Positions 51,401 to 62,000 of a stretch of 62,000 bases of DNA are shown one piece after another. This DNA comes from Chrysomallon squamiferum (Eukaryota > Mollusca > Gastropoda > Neomphalida > Peltospiridae). Under the pieces are notes generated by a model. The model had not been told where the DNA came from and made no database searches. It worked only from the letters and a program-made list of their open reading frames with translations. How positions within the stretch are numbered: the stretch's first letter is position 1; every line of letters starts with the position of its first letter. The position numbers and the translations under genes are program-made. The stretch lies in the NCBI GenBank assembly GCA_012295275.1, contig CM022673.1:9640788-9702787 (forward strand), in the 5' to 3' direction.

Positions 51401-52053
51401 AAAAAAGAAAGAAAAAAGAGAAAACCAGGAAAAAACTAAATAATACTTAAAATAAGCGCTTCGATCACACACCAAAGCAGAATTTACTCGGTGTAGATTA
51501 CACGCAAAAGTAGTACCAAAATAACTTATGATGCCGTTGTAGTTCATAACTTTATAATATATTCAGAAACGAACGTCATACAAAATTTTCACATCACTAA
51601 CAGATGTCACTCAGATTCAGACTGAAAGTATGAAAATTCACAAAGCGAAAATATTCATTTAATAACTTCATCATAAATTATTGCAGACGAACAGAAATTA
51701 AGTCTCACAGACATTCTTAACAGAATTAAACGAATTCTTGTATAGGGTTAGATTTTTTTCTAGTAATGATAGATGTCAAGAACATCTGGTAAATATTAAA
51801 TTTATAATTTTCTTCTAAATACAAGGCGAGATTATTGCTAGGAACAACTCTCCTCACAAGACTCACTTTGCTATTCTTCGCTTCTGTCCGTTGCAAACGA
51901 CTCGTTTAGCAAAGTGCTGTGATAACTACGGGTAGGAAGTCATAAAACATTCGTTAATTTGCTAGTGGAAGAAAAACAGAACAATTTTGGTATTAAGACT
52001 AATTAGAGGAAGAAGAATGAGCTTCACATAATAATACATAAAGTTAACGAATT
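48478..52053. repeat. Nested tandem duplication (~1.38 kb) in the spacer between copies 3 and 4
   Basis: Segment 48478-50665 (without the 801-bp MITE) is repeated as 50666-52053. The junction reads from TTAACGAAT straight into ACAGTGAATAAATTTAAAG, with only a few bases of shared sequence at the break. Both halves carry the hAT relic (about 48826-49025 and 51013-51213) and the 107-codon minus-strand frame. Divergence between halves is low, so the event is recent. Confidence 0.88.
49539..50339. mobile_element. MITE with TA target duplication, 801 bp (Tc1/mariner or pogo type)
   Basis: The left end CCGTATATACTTGTGTA (49539-49555) is matched perfectly by the reverse complement of the right end (50323-50339), and similarity continues imperfectly inwards. 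TA flanks both sides (49537-49538 and 50340-50341). Sister segments at about 44418 and 51724 are uninterrupted (CAGAATTAAACGAA), giving empty sites. There is no transposase inside. The subterminal GTCGACCCCCAAAATATTAC at 50273-50292 resembles pogo/Tigger-like ends; superfamily is inferred from TIR and TSD only. Confidence 0.85.
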
Positions 52054-52967
52054 CAGATTCGTGGTGCTGTTAAACAAAATAAATTTAACATTTCAGTTAC
52101 GTGCGAATCAAAGTCACGTACTCAAACGCCCCTTTTTGATTATTAATTACAAATATATTCTGAAAGTTAAACAAAATGACACATATCTGCTTAAATAAAT
52201 ATGTGTACTAAATACTGTCTGAATTTCACTTAAAAACAAAATGAATTTTTTTTTAACCAAATACATTTCTGTTCATATGACAAATTAGCCGTAGACTGAG
52301 ACATATCTACGTGAAATGGCTCCTATGAGAAGCACTGAAATTGAGCTCCTGTACAAACATTTGACAGCCATCTGTCAGATAACTAACTACATTATAAAGT
52401 CAGCTCAAAAATATCAGTGAAGTATAAAAGAAAGTAACCTAAGATAAGATTCCTTCTTGAACTTATCATCAACATGAACAGTATACAGGAATCCAATTAA
52501 TAGAGTTATTATTCTCTTTGATGGCGACTTTAAAAATGCTATGTTACTGACACTGTGTGATTTTGCTCAGTGTTTGAAGAAACTAATGGCTTACAGTTTG
52601 TTCAACCAAAATTCTGAATTTCACATTTTCGTGACTACGAGTATCTGTTGGTGAAGATTAATTTACTTTGTCTCCACACATTAGGGCTAAGGCTGCACCA
52701 CTCGTTGTAGTTCCTGCGTTTGAAGGTCAAATTAACAGAATTTAATATACACATTTATACAGAGTTTTGTGTTTGAATTTACAGTATATGTAAGGTTTTT
52801 AAATACAAAATTTAGAAGTATACAGAATGTAGTTAGCAACAATGCTAAGTTCTTTTCTGTGTGTGTTGTTTATCTATTAGTTTTGAAATGAATAATAACA
52901 TTACTATTAGTATTTCATTAGCAAACTTGAACACCACATGAGAAAGCAAAATTCATCATACACAGAG

Positions 52968-53155
52968 TACGAAATAAAACAATAATCTAATCCTAAGATC
53001 TGAAATGTGTGTTCCGAACATAAATTATCTGACCAATGTAAATTTAATGTACAATTCCTCATTGGATATTCCATTTGGACTGATTACAAAGAAGCAGATG
53101 TCAGCTAATTAGCATGTTACTGATTATAAAAGGACCACTTCAACGACATCAACTT
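52968..53155 (+). promoter_or_regulatory. Promoter of copy 4
   Basis: TATAAAAG at 53125-53132 with the conserved CTAATTAGCAT and CCAAT/ATTGG sites. Non-coding exon about 53156-53204 with donor CAAG|GTAATT. Confidence 0.74.
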
Positions 53156-53598
53156 CATCCTGTCTGCAGCCAGCAAGTATACCACATCTACGTGAACGAA
53201 CAAGGTAATTTACTATTTTATAATAATTAAATAACATGATAATGATTGGAAACAAATTAATATTTTAAATTCCAATATTTAAATGACATTTCGACATGGT
53301 TCAAGCCAGTAATAAATATAGTGAGTAGAGAGGAAGTAACAGAATGTAATATACAAATTTATTCAGAGTTTCATGTATAAACCATCAATGAACTGCAGCT
53401 GTGGAGATTTTAAAAAAGAAATTGTGAAATTATACAGAATCTACTTCGGCTATTTATTCTTCAAACACGAACAGCAAGAAAACTGTGAATTCAAATGTGG
53501 TATACAATAAATCTATATTCCATGAAAAAAATGTAATATTTAAAGTTAAATTCTCGAAGAACAAAGAAATAAACACATATTTATGTTTCTATTTACAG

Positions 53599-55381
53599 AT
53601 GAGATTTTGTATTTTCCTTCTGTGTCTTTTGGCAACCACAGCTTTCGCCTACAGAATAACAGTGGAAGATGGGGGTAGGTCTAGAAATTCTCTCTATTTC
53701 ATAAATTATATTAAAACTAATTGAGATAAGTTTTAGATTCTTGCCGATTTCAAATACGATATTTATCACGAATGGTTTAAATTTAATGTAACATAAGTTG
53801 TAAAGAAATAATGAATGTTAGCCTAATGATAAGAAGTATTTACTTCAAATACAATTTTGTGGTGGCTGTACGGCTGAGCATATTTACATTTATGTCTTGG
53901 TTTTTCTAATGATATCAAATATTATTTATGTATATATTTGAAAATGTCTTTAGAAGCCATCCTGTTTTAGATTATGATAAATTTCATGTGAGTGTTGTTT
54001 TTCTTCTAATACACTTTCATTGATTCGTTCCTATGCTGATGTTACAACTGAAATGATGTGTATCTTTAGAAAACATTTCCGATGATGGTGAAGTAGAGGA
54101 ATTACTGGAAACACTTTTAGAAGATATGGATGATTCTGACGACGGTGACGACGACGGAGACGACGACGAGGAATTAATTGAAGACCTTCTTGAGGCTGCT
54201 CTGATTTTGGAAGAAGACGACGATGATGACGAAGATGATGACGAAGATATGGATGATGATATGGATGATGGTTCCATTGATGAGGATACTTTGCTCGGTG
54301 TTTTGGAAAATATCTTGGGTGATGATGATGATGATGATATAGATGATGGTTCTTTGGATGAGGATTCTTTGCTAGGTGCTTTGGAAGAGGTCTTGGGCGA
54401 TGATGACAATGACAACGATGATGATGATGGTGATGATGATTTGAGTGGGATGTTGGGTGATGGAGATGATGATGATGACGATGACGATGAATCTCCTGAA
54501 GGCTTGCTCGACCTGTCAGACAACTTGCGACTGTTAGGTAACGTTCTGGCTCAGAGGAAAGAAACGGAGGCTGCGGATGCTCTGATAAAAGCAGCAGACA
54601 CCATTGACAAACTAATTAGCGATGCTGTGCAAGAAATGACCGGGGGCATGGAAGAGGAAATAAACGAAGCCGATGCAGAAAATAAACAGGATATAGAAGA
54701 ACAAGCCAAAGAGGCAGTGGAAGAAATTGCTGAAGAAGAAAGTGAAGAATCACAAATTGAAGAGGAATTGAAGAAAGAAGAAGAGTCGAACCCGGAAGAA
54801 GCTAAAAGAGGTATGAAGAAACAGCGGTTTAAATAAAGTAATAGGGGTTAAGCTAAAATCATTTATTGTAAGTGACGACATTTTGTAATTAATTAATTAA
54901 ATAAAAAAAACTGAAATACAGTACACCAAAAACATACACCACTCGTAAAGCGAAAAAATAAAAATAAAATAAGATGATAAAATTAACTAAGTAACTAAGT
55001 AAATAAATGAATAAAAGAAATCAGCGAAAAAGAGAAAGCGAAAGAAATGAAAGAAAAATAAAATAAAAACAAATGTTATGAAAGTAACCAGTATCACTTG
55101 AACTACTGCAACATCAGTTACATCATTCAGCACAAGTAAAAAAAAAACAAGAACAAAAATAGAAACAAAAACCAAACAAAAAAAAAACTTATAATGTAAC
55201 CAATACCTTTTGTACCACCACTAACACATTAACTATCCATACTGATACTTCTGTAATTATTTCCATCAACAATAACTAGTAGTACTACAGCAGTGCATCA
55301 TTTCTGGAACAATTTTTCTTTTTTTAAACAACAAGAAATTAAATAAAGAATATTATATCTGTAGTAGTAATAATAATAGTA

Positions 55382-55432
<51 letters not shown>

Positions 55433-55626
55433 GCAAGACGAAGAAGAACGAAACATTCATGATTTTGTTATGATTTTTCTTGTTTCTGTTGTTGCTATTG
55501 CTATGCTTGCTAATACTGTTAGTGCTGCTGTTGTAGTTGTTATTATTGTTATATTCTCTTCCAGATGCACATCAGGGAACAACATGTCGTCCTCGACGAC
55601 GTCGCAGTACCACACAAAGCCCATAG
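53599..55626 (+). CDS. Secreted acidic-pro-region / Arg-rich peptide precursor, copy 4 (Cys form)
   Basis: Exons 53599-53674, 54070-54810 and 55565-55626 give 292 codons plus stop. The signal peptide is unchanged. The pro-region begins ENISDDG instead of EDVSDDG and has a few substitutions in the helix half (EAADALIKAADTIDKLI). The tail after Lys-Arg is Cys-form, differing from copy 1 only by His for Asp at position 3; Cys 8, RPRRRR and the Ser-Pro end are kept. All splice sites are GT-AG. Intron 3 resembles those of copies 1 and 5 rather than 2 and 3. Poly(A) signal at 55693. Confidence 0.75.
55361..55432. repeat. (TAA)n tract in intron 3 of copy 4
   Basis: TAG/TAA trinucleotides about 130 bases before the last-exon acceptor. 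Confidence 0.94.
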
Positions 55627-55692
55627 ATCACTTGAACACACTCATCTTGACTACTGTACTTTTTAGTGAGCATTGAAATGTAATCTTATCTG

Positions 55693-55698
55693 AATAAA
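55693..55698 (+). terminator. Poly(A) signal, copy 4
   Basis: AATAAA 67 bases after the stop. Confidence 0.68.
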
Positions 55699-58600
55699 AA
55701 GTATATTTAAAAAAAACATCACAACTGTTTGTTTTTAATATTTCACTGCCGCGTTTGTTTCAATAAGGTTAGTTTCATATGTAGTTCAAGAGCCGATAAA
55801 TATATAAAAATAATTACATTGTATAAATAATCTTTCGTACAAGAAACTCGATTTCCCAAGATTGTCCAAGGTTTAAATACCTCAAGAGAGAATAAGCGAA
55901 AGAGAGAAAAGTTTGATGAGCAGTGTTTTTGTTGAATGATTCAAATGATGATACAAGAAAGGAAACTCATAAGATAATTGCCCATGGGTCAGTTAAAAAA
56001 CACCAATAAAAGTCCGAATTTAATGAGTTGGCTATTAGTTTCCAAGATTTCCACAATCTGGCTTCAAAATTCAACGTCGTGTCACAGAAACTGTTTGAAT
56101 TATTGATTAAAGATATTTTGATGATTTAAATATGGAGAAATGAAGAATGGAAAAAAACCAAGAAAAATAACACAAAATACAAAGAAACACCCCAAAAACA
56201 AGAAAAACCAAACAAAACAACATCTAAATAAATAGGTAAATGAAATATAAAGATATGAGAATTTTGAATCAAAGAGATGTCAAAGAATTCATTGGAGATT
56301 ATTAACGAGAAATCATCAGAAAGTTTTAATGACAATTTGAATTATTACATGGAATATTTATATCTTTAATCTTTATTTCTGTGTGCACTAAAACTATTTT
56401 ACTTGAACAAAAATCAGAAATACCCCAATTTCACCTCAGAGTACCCAGATTGAGCTAGCAGTTAGTAAGGAAGTTTCAATATTTCAGTATTGTCATATGT
56501 TTGTATTTCTTACGGGCCTTGTAGAGACACATAAAATATTTTTTAACATTTGGTTTGTGGCTGTTTGTTTCATACAAATGTGAAGAGTAAAGTTGTTGCT
56601 TTATAACATAATGTGAAACAAGTTTAATTATTTGAACTTGAAAACATTGGAATCAACACTGCAGTGATTAGGAACTAAAAGTAATACTAGCCAGGGACAT
56701 ATGAATGTTAGAATTGATTATAATTATTTTTTAAACTAGCGCGAAGTATATAATTTACTAAATATTAATATCATGTAACGTTATAGAATAGCTAATAAGT
56801 ACTTTCTCTGAATATATATATATATATATATATTTTGTTTTCGGTGACTAATTTATGCCAATAAAGATTTGTCAGTCTTTTTTATTGGAGTATCGTTTTG
56901 TTTTCGATATTTATTTATTAATTATTAGGAGCATTAGCAATGTAGTAGTAGTAGTAGTAATAGCAGTAGCTACAGGAAAGGCTATAGTAATAGTAGCAGT
57001 AAAAATAATGTCGTGATATATTATCATTAAATATATTCGAAATGTATTCCCAGAGAAAACAAGGTCGTCCTGCCTCTTCACTGTTCCAGGGGACGCAAGT
57101 CGCGATGGTCTATTCTATGAAAATTCTGTTTTGCCATCGATGATTTAATTTTTTTTTTTAAATGAATTAATTTAATTTTACTTATTAAATTAAACCCACA
57201 AAGATAGTGCTGCCCAATTTCTAAAATCTTGATCTGTTCCTGCATCTCAATCCATTGTTTAATATAGTTTAATCTACTAACCTAGATTTTCGTTTTATTT
57301 TTTGTATTTGTAAAGGAATTATTTTACTGCAGTTTTCGTTTCTTTTGAGCTTCGTATTTTTAATGGCAGACCGCGACTGGTACTCAGAGCCGGATTAAGC
57401 AAATGCGGGGGCCGTAGCAAAAGGTATGAAAGGACCTTACTACTGGCTAGATACACTAGTAAATGCCCCCCCCCGAACCCACGCCCTCTATTACAGTAGC
57501 TTTACGTACAACATAAACACACCTTAATGTTCGAACAGCCAAATACATGTATTAAAAAAACAATAGGAATCTTGCAAAAAGTATTAAAAACCAGTGCAAA
57601 TGTGATTAAACTACAACGTATCTGTATGTATGACCCGTAAACGTGGATAAAAGTTTAGACTAGTAGACAAGTGAGATTCAGTCTCAGACTAATTTATATA
57701 TCACGCCTTTGAGATTTTAAATGAGCAAAGTCTTTCATAACGGAATAAGTGGCAACCGTTGTCAACAGCTCACGTTCGATGCTCATCAACGTCAGCATAT
57801 TTAAACGTTTTTCTCCCATCGTCTTTCTTTGTGCATTGTTTATGCCGTGCAGTTTGCAAAACGAACGATCAACAACAAAATTGTTCTAAAACGTACCTTT
57901 TCGCAAAACAAATGCCAAAGGCTATAGTAAAAATTGTGACACCCATCATTTTGACTAATACAAAAAGGGACTGATCCGAGGGATCCCTGAAAGCATTTGC
58001 TGCATCTGTTACGTTGTTAATGCGGCACTGACTACAGCTAAAAGGAAAATTTGTTTCATTTATGCCGTGAAAAATAATAATTAAAAGGCAAGAATAAACA
58101 AAATAATAATTAAGAATAGAGGGTAAATCACACACAAAAGTACACAGGTGTAGATCACTAGATTGAGTAGGTGACACGCCAAAGTAGCGCCAAAATATCT
58201 TATGACGCCGTTGAAGTTCATAATTTTATAATATATTCAGAAATAAACGTCATAAATCATTTAAATGTTACTAATAGATGTCACTCGCATTCAAGGTGCA
58301 AGTATCAAAATTCATTTATCTGCAGCTCCGTCAAAGCGAGAACATTCATTTCATAACTTAATGATAAAATAGGGCACACGAGCAGAAATTAAGTCTCGAA
58401 CATTTACACAGATATTCTTAACACAACTAAATAAACTCTGGTATGGTGTTATATTTTTTTTATTTTTTTCTTGAAGTGAAAAATGTCAACGAAATCTGGT
58501 AAATATTAAATATATAACTTTTTCTAAATACAATACGTGATAATTCCTAGGATCAGTTCTGCTCAGAAAACTCACCGTACTATTCTTCGCTTCTGTCCAT

Positions 58601-59705
58601 TTCCAACGACTCGTTTATCAGAGACATAGGCAAGGTGTTCTGCTAACTTTGGATAGAAACACATAAAACAGTTTTTAATTGATAGTGGAAGGAAAACAGA
58701 GCAACTTTGTTATGAAGTCTAATTGTAGGAAAAAGAATGAGATTCATATAAAAATACATAATGTTAACCAATCCAGAGTCGTGGTGTTGTTAAACAAATT
58801 AAATTTGTTACTGTGAATCAAACTCACTTACTCAAACGCCACCTTGCTTTTGATTTTAATTACATATGTATTCTGAAAGATGAAGAAAATGACACATATC
58901 TGCTTAAACAAACATCTAAATACTGTGTTTGAATTTCATTAAAAACACTGTGCACTTTTTTCGAATCAAATACATTTCTGCTCATATGACGAATTAGTCG
59001 CAGACGAAGAAATATCTATGGAAAATGGCTCCTACAGCAAGCACTGAAATTGAGCTCCTGTCCAAACATTTGACACCCATTAGCAGATAATTATATGATA
59101 AAGTCAGCTCAGAAATATCAGTGAAGATTAATATACAGCAACCTAAGATAATATTCCTTCTAGAATTTATCATCATCAAAGATATATACTTGTATCCAAT
59201 TAACAGAGTTATTATTCTCTTGGATGCTGACTTTAAAAATCATATTTTACTGACACTGTATGATTTTGCTCAGTCTTTGAAGAAACTAATGGCTTATTGT
59301 TTGTTCAACCAAACTTTAGAATTTCACATTTTCGTGACTACGAGTATGTGTTGGAAAAGATTAATTTGCTTTGGCTCCAAACATTGGGACTAAATGCACC
59401 ACCCGTTGTAGTTCCTGCGTTTGCAGATCAAATTAATAGAATGTAATATAAACACATATACAGAGCTTTGTGTTTAAACTGTCAATGTACTGAAGGCTTT
59501 CAAACAGAAAATTTTGAAGTATACAGAATATATTAATTCTGTTTGTTCATCTAACGAAAATAGAAAAAATACTATGTTTTTAGTGTGTGTTGTTATCTTT
59601 TAGTTTATCTGTTATTTCTGAAATTAATAATAACAATATTATTAGTATTTCATTAGCAAGCTTAAACACCGCATGAGAAAAGAGAATTTTATCATACACA
59701 GACTA
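55699..59705. repeat. Spacer between copies 4 and 5
   Basis: The longest spacer. It carries both the type seen around copies 1-2 (matches to 37490-38800) and the segment seen around copies 2-3, so it may be nearest to the ancestral unit. It also contains a short (TA)n tract at about 56812-56833, a decayed (TAG)n, and the hAT relic listed next. No gene is seen. Confidence 0.78.
57391..57910 (-). mobile_element. 3' end of a fossil hAT element with dimerisation-domain coding, spacer 5
   Basis: The plus-strand left border CAGAGCCGGATTAAGC looks like a hAT terminal repeat. Minus-strand coding in about 57690-57900 gives VDRSFCKLHGINNAQ, TMGEKRLNMLTLMSIERELL and VMKDFAHLKSQRRDI, in the order expected for the end of a ZMYM1/TTF-type hAT transposase. 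The other end of the element is not recognisable. The spacers before copies 1 and 2 lack the terminal part (the relic is joined directly to the flanking AAACCCACA), so those are deletion derivatives or this one is extended. Confidence 0.68.
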
Positions 59706-59894
59706 GGAAACAAAACAATAATCTAATCCTAAGATCTGAAACATAAATTATTCCGAACATAAATTATCTGACCAGTGTAAATTTAATGTAAAATTCCTCA
59801 TTGGATATTCCATTTGGACTGATTACAAAGAAGCAGATGTCAGCTAATTAGCATGTTACTGATTATAAAAGGACCAATTCAACGACATCAACTT
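59706..59894 (+). promoter_or_regulatory. Promoter of copy 5
   Basis: TATAAAAG at 59864-59871 with the conserved upstream sites. Non-coding exon about 59895-59943 with donor ACAAG|GTAATT. Confidence 0.74.
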
Positions 59895-60342
59895 CATCCT
59901 GTCTGCAGCCAGCAAGTGTACCACATCTACGTGAACGAACAAGGTAATTTACTATTTTATAATAATTAAATAACTTGATAATGATTGGAAACAAATCAAT
60001 ATTTTAAATTCAGATATTTAAAGGACATTTCGACATTGTTGAAGCCAGTAATAAATATAGTGAGTAGAGACGAATTAATAGAATGTAATATACAAATTTA
60101 CTCAGAGTTTCGTGTATAAACCATCAATGAACTGCTGCTGTGGAACTTTTAAAAATGAAATTGTGGAATTGTACAGAATCTACTTAGCCTATTTATTCTT
60201 CAAACAAGAACAGCAAGGAAATTGTGAATTCAAATGTGGTATACAATAAATCTATATTCCATGAGAAAAAAATAATGTAATATTTAAAGTTAAATTATCG
60301 AAGAACAAAGAAACAAACACATATTTATATTTATATTTACAG

Positions 60343-62000
60343 ATGAGATTTTGTATTTTCCTTCTGTGTCTTTTGGCAACCACAACTTTCGCCTACAGAA
60401 TAACAGTGGAAGATGGGGGTAGGTCCAGAAATTCTCTTTATTTCATAAATTATACTAAAATTAATTGAGCTAAGTTTTAGATTCTTGCCTATTTCAAATA
60501 CGTTTTTCCTAAAATATTTACGATATTTATCACGAATGGTTTAAACTTAATGTAACATAAGTTGTAAAGAAATAATTAATGTTAGCCTAATGATAAGAAG
60601 TAACTATTTCAAATACAGTTTTCTGGTGGGTGTACTGCTGAGGATTTTTGCATTTATATCTTATTTTGTAGTAATAAGAAATATTATATACGTATATATT
60701 TGAAAATGTCTTTAGAAGCCGTCCTGTGTTAGATTATGATAAATTGCATGTGAGTGTTGTTTTTCTTCCACTACACTTTAATTGATTCGTCCCTATACTA
60801 TTGTTACAACTGAAATGATGTGTATTTTTAGAAGACGTTTCCGGTGATGGTGAAGTAGAGGAATTACTGGAAACACTTTTAGAAGATATGGATGATTCTG
60901 ACGACGGTGACGACGACGGTGACGACGACGAAGAATTAATTGAAGACCTTCTTGAGGCTGCTCTGATTTTGGAAGAAGACGACGATGATGATGAAGATGA
61001 TGATGATATGGATGATGATATGGATGATGGTTCCATGGATGAGGACACTTTACTAGGTGTTTTGGAAAATATCCTGGGTGATGATGATGATGATGATGAT
61101 GATATAGATGATGGTTCTTTGGATGAGGATTCTTTGCTAGGTTCTTTGGAAGAGCTCTTGGGCGATGATGACAATGACAACGATGATGATGATGGTGATG
61201 ATGATTTGAGTGGGTTGTTGGGTGATGGAGATGATGATGACGACGATGACGATGAATCTCCTGAAGGCTTGCTCGACCTGTCAGACAACTTGCGACTGTT
61301 AGGTAACGTTCTGGCTCAGAGGAAAGAAACGGAGGCTGCGGAGACTCTGATAAAAGCAGCAGACACCATTGACAAAATAATTAGCGATGCTGTGCAAGAA
61401 ATGACCGGGGGCATGGAAGAGGAAATAAACGAAGCCGATGCAGAAAATAAACAGGATATAGAAGAACAAGCCAAAGAGGCAGTGGAAGAAATTGCTGAAG
61501 AAGAAAGTGAAGAATCACAAATTGAAGAGGAATTGAAGAAAGAAGAAGAGTCGAACCCGGAAGAAGCTAAAAGAGGTATGAATAAATAGCTGTTTAAATA
61601 AAGTAATATGGGTTAAGCTAAAACCATTTAATGTAAGTAACAACATTTCGTAATCAATTAATTAAATAATAAATACAGTGAAATACAGTACACCAACAAC
61701 ATACACCATTCGTAAAGCGAAAAAATATAAATAAAATAATATGATAAAATTAACTAAGTAACTAAGTAAATAAATGAATAAAAGAAATCAGCGAAAAAGA
61801 GAAAGCGAAAGAAATGAAAGAAAAATAAAATAAAAACAAATGTTATAAAAGTAACCAATATCACTTGTACTACTGCAACATCAGTTACATCATTCAGCAC
61901 AAGGAAAAAAAAAACAAGAACAAAAATACAAAAAAAACAAAAACAAAAAAAACCTATATTGTAAATGTAACCAATATCTTTTGTACCACCACTAACCCAT
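60343..62000 (+). CDS. Secreted acidic-pro-region / Arg-rich peptide precursor, copy 5 (3' exon outside window)
   Basis: Exons 60343-60418 and 60832-61575 are present; the last exon, expected 590-750 bases after 61575, lies beyond the window. The signal peptide has Thr for Ala at residue 15 (LLATTTFA). The pro-region starts EDVSGDGEVEE and has the longest Asp run after the second Leu-rich block, making exon 3 744 nt. The donor AAGAG|GTATGA is kept. The unspliced frame here ends early (KRGMNK, stop) because of a change after the donor, unlike the KRGMKKKRFK or KRGMKKQRFK of the other copies. Intron 3 sequence resembles that of copy 4, so a Cys-form last exon is expected but not seen. Confidence 0.72.

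Larger units (their letters stand above)
29415..62000 (+). repeat. Tandem array of ~5-7.3 kb gene-bearing units
   Basis: Five copies of the same four-exon gene lie head to tail. TATA boxes at 34791, 40869, 45827, 53125 and 59864 give spacings of 6.1, 5.0, 7.3 and 6.7 kb. Homology covers promoter, introns and spacers as well as exons; it starts at about 29415, where sequence matches about 37861 and 56262. Differences in unit length are explained by transposon insertions, a nested duplication and loss of spacer segments. The right end of the array is outside the window. Confidence 0.93.

Noticed and set aside
35729-61288. Ser-rich 167-191-codon minus-strand frames opposite each exon 3
   Set aside because: Antisense of GAT/GAC/GAA codons reads as Ser codons; their conservation follows from the sense strand.

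Overview
The window is animal nuclear DNA: AT-rich, with GT-AG introns, AATAAA signals, long A runs and TA, TG, CA, AAT and TAG microsatellites. An ADAR that carries a Z-DNA-binding domain, a p120/delta-catenin and abundant hAT relics suggest an invertebrate, most likely a lophotrochozoan such as a mollusc. That placement is inference; the sequence does not fix the species.

The layout has three parts. (1) 1-2903, + strand: the last six exons of a p120/delta-catenin family gene (end of the armadillo domain, tail, DSWV PDZ ligand), with a 26-nt microexon, followed by about 8.4 kb of 3' UTR and intergenic DNA. (2) About 11300-27972, + strand: an apparently complete ADAR1-like adenosine deaminase in ten coding exons (1028 residues: canonical Z-alpha, a degenerate second winged helix, one dsRNA-binding domain, deaminase). 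Its last intron is 9.0 kb and almost entirely a ~26-bp satellite whose monomers can form hairpins, so the pre-mRNA of a dsRNA-editing enzyme carries a very large potential dsRNA. (3) About 29415 to the window end: a tandem array of five copies of a gene not recognised here. Each copy has a TATA promoter, a non-coding first exon, an exon encoding a signal peptide, an exon encoding a strongly acidic Asp/Glu-rich pro-region with Leu-rich blocks and a Lys-Arg site, and a last exon encoding a short Arg-rich peptide. Copy 5 runs off the window.

The spacers of the array are themselves duplicated. They carry an old hAT relic (dimerisation domain, minus strand) that was amplified with the units. Two younger insertions have matching empty sites in sister units: a 2.29-kb ZBED5/Buster-like hAT with an 8-bp target duplication, and an 801-bp TA-flanked MITE. 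One spacer also holds a nested 1.38-kb tandem duplication.

The most interesting items are the secreted-peptide precursor family (a possible undescribed cationic peptide family with an acidic pro-piece, occurring in Cys and His forms and with a conserved alternative 3' end) and the self-complementary satellite inside ADAR. Exon joins were read by eye from splice consensus and frame; no alignment or transcript was available.
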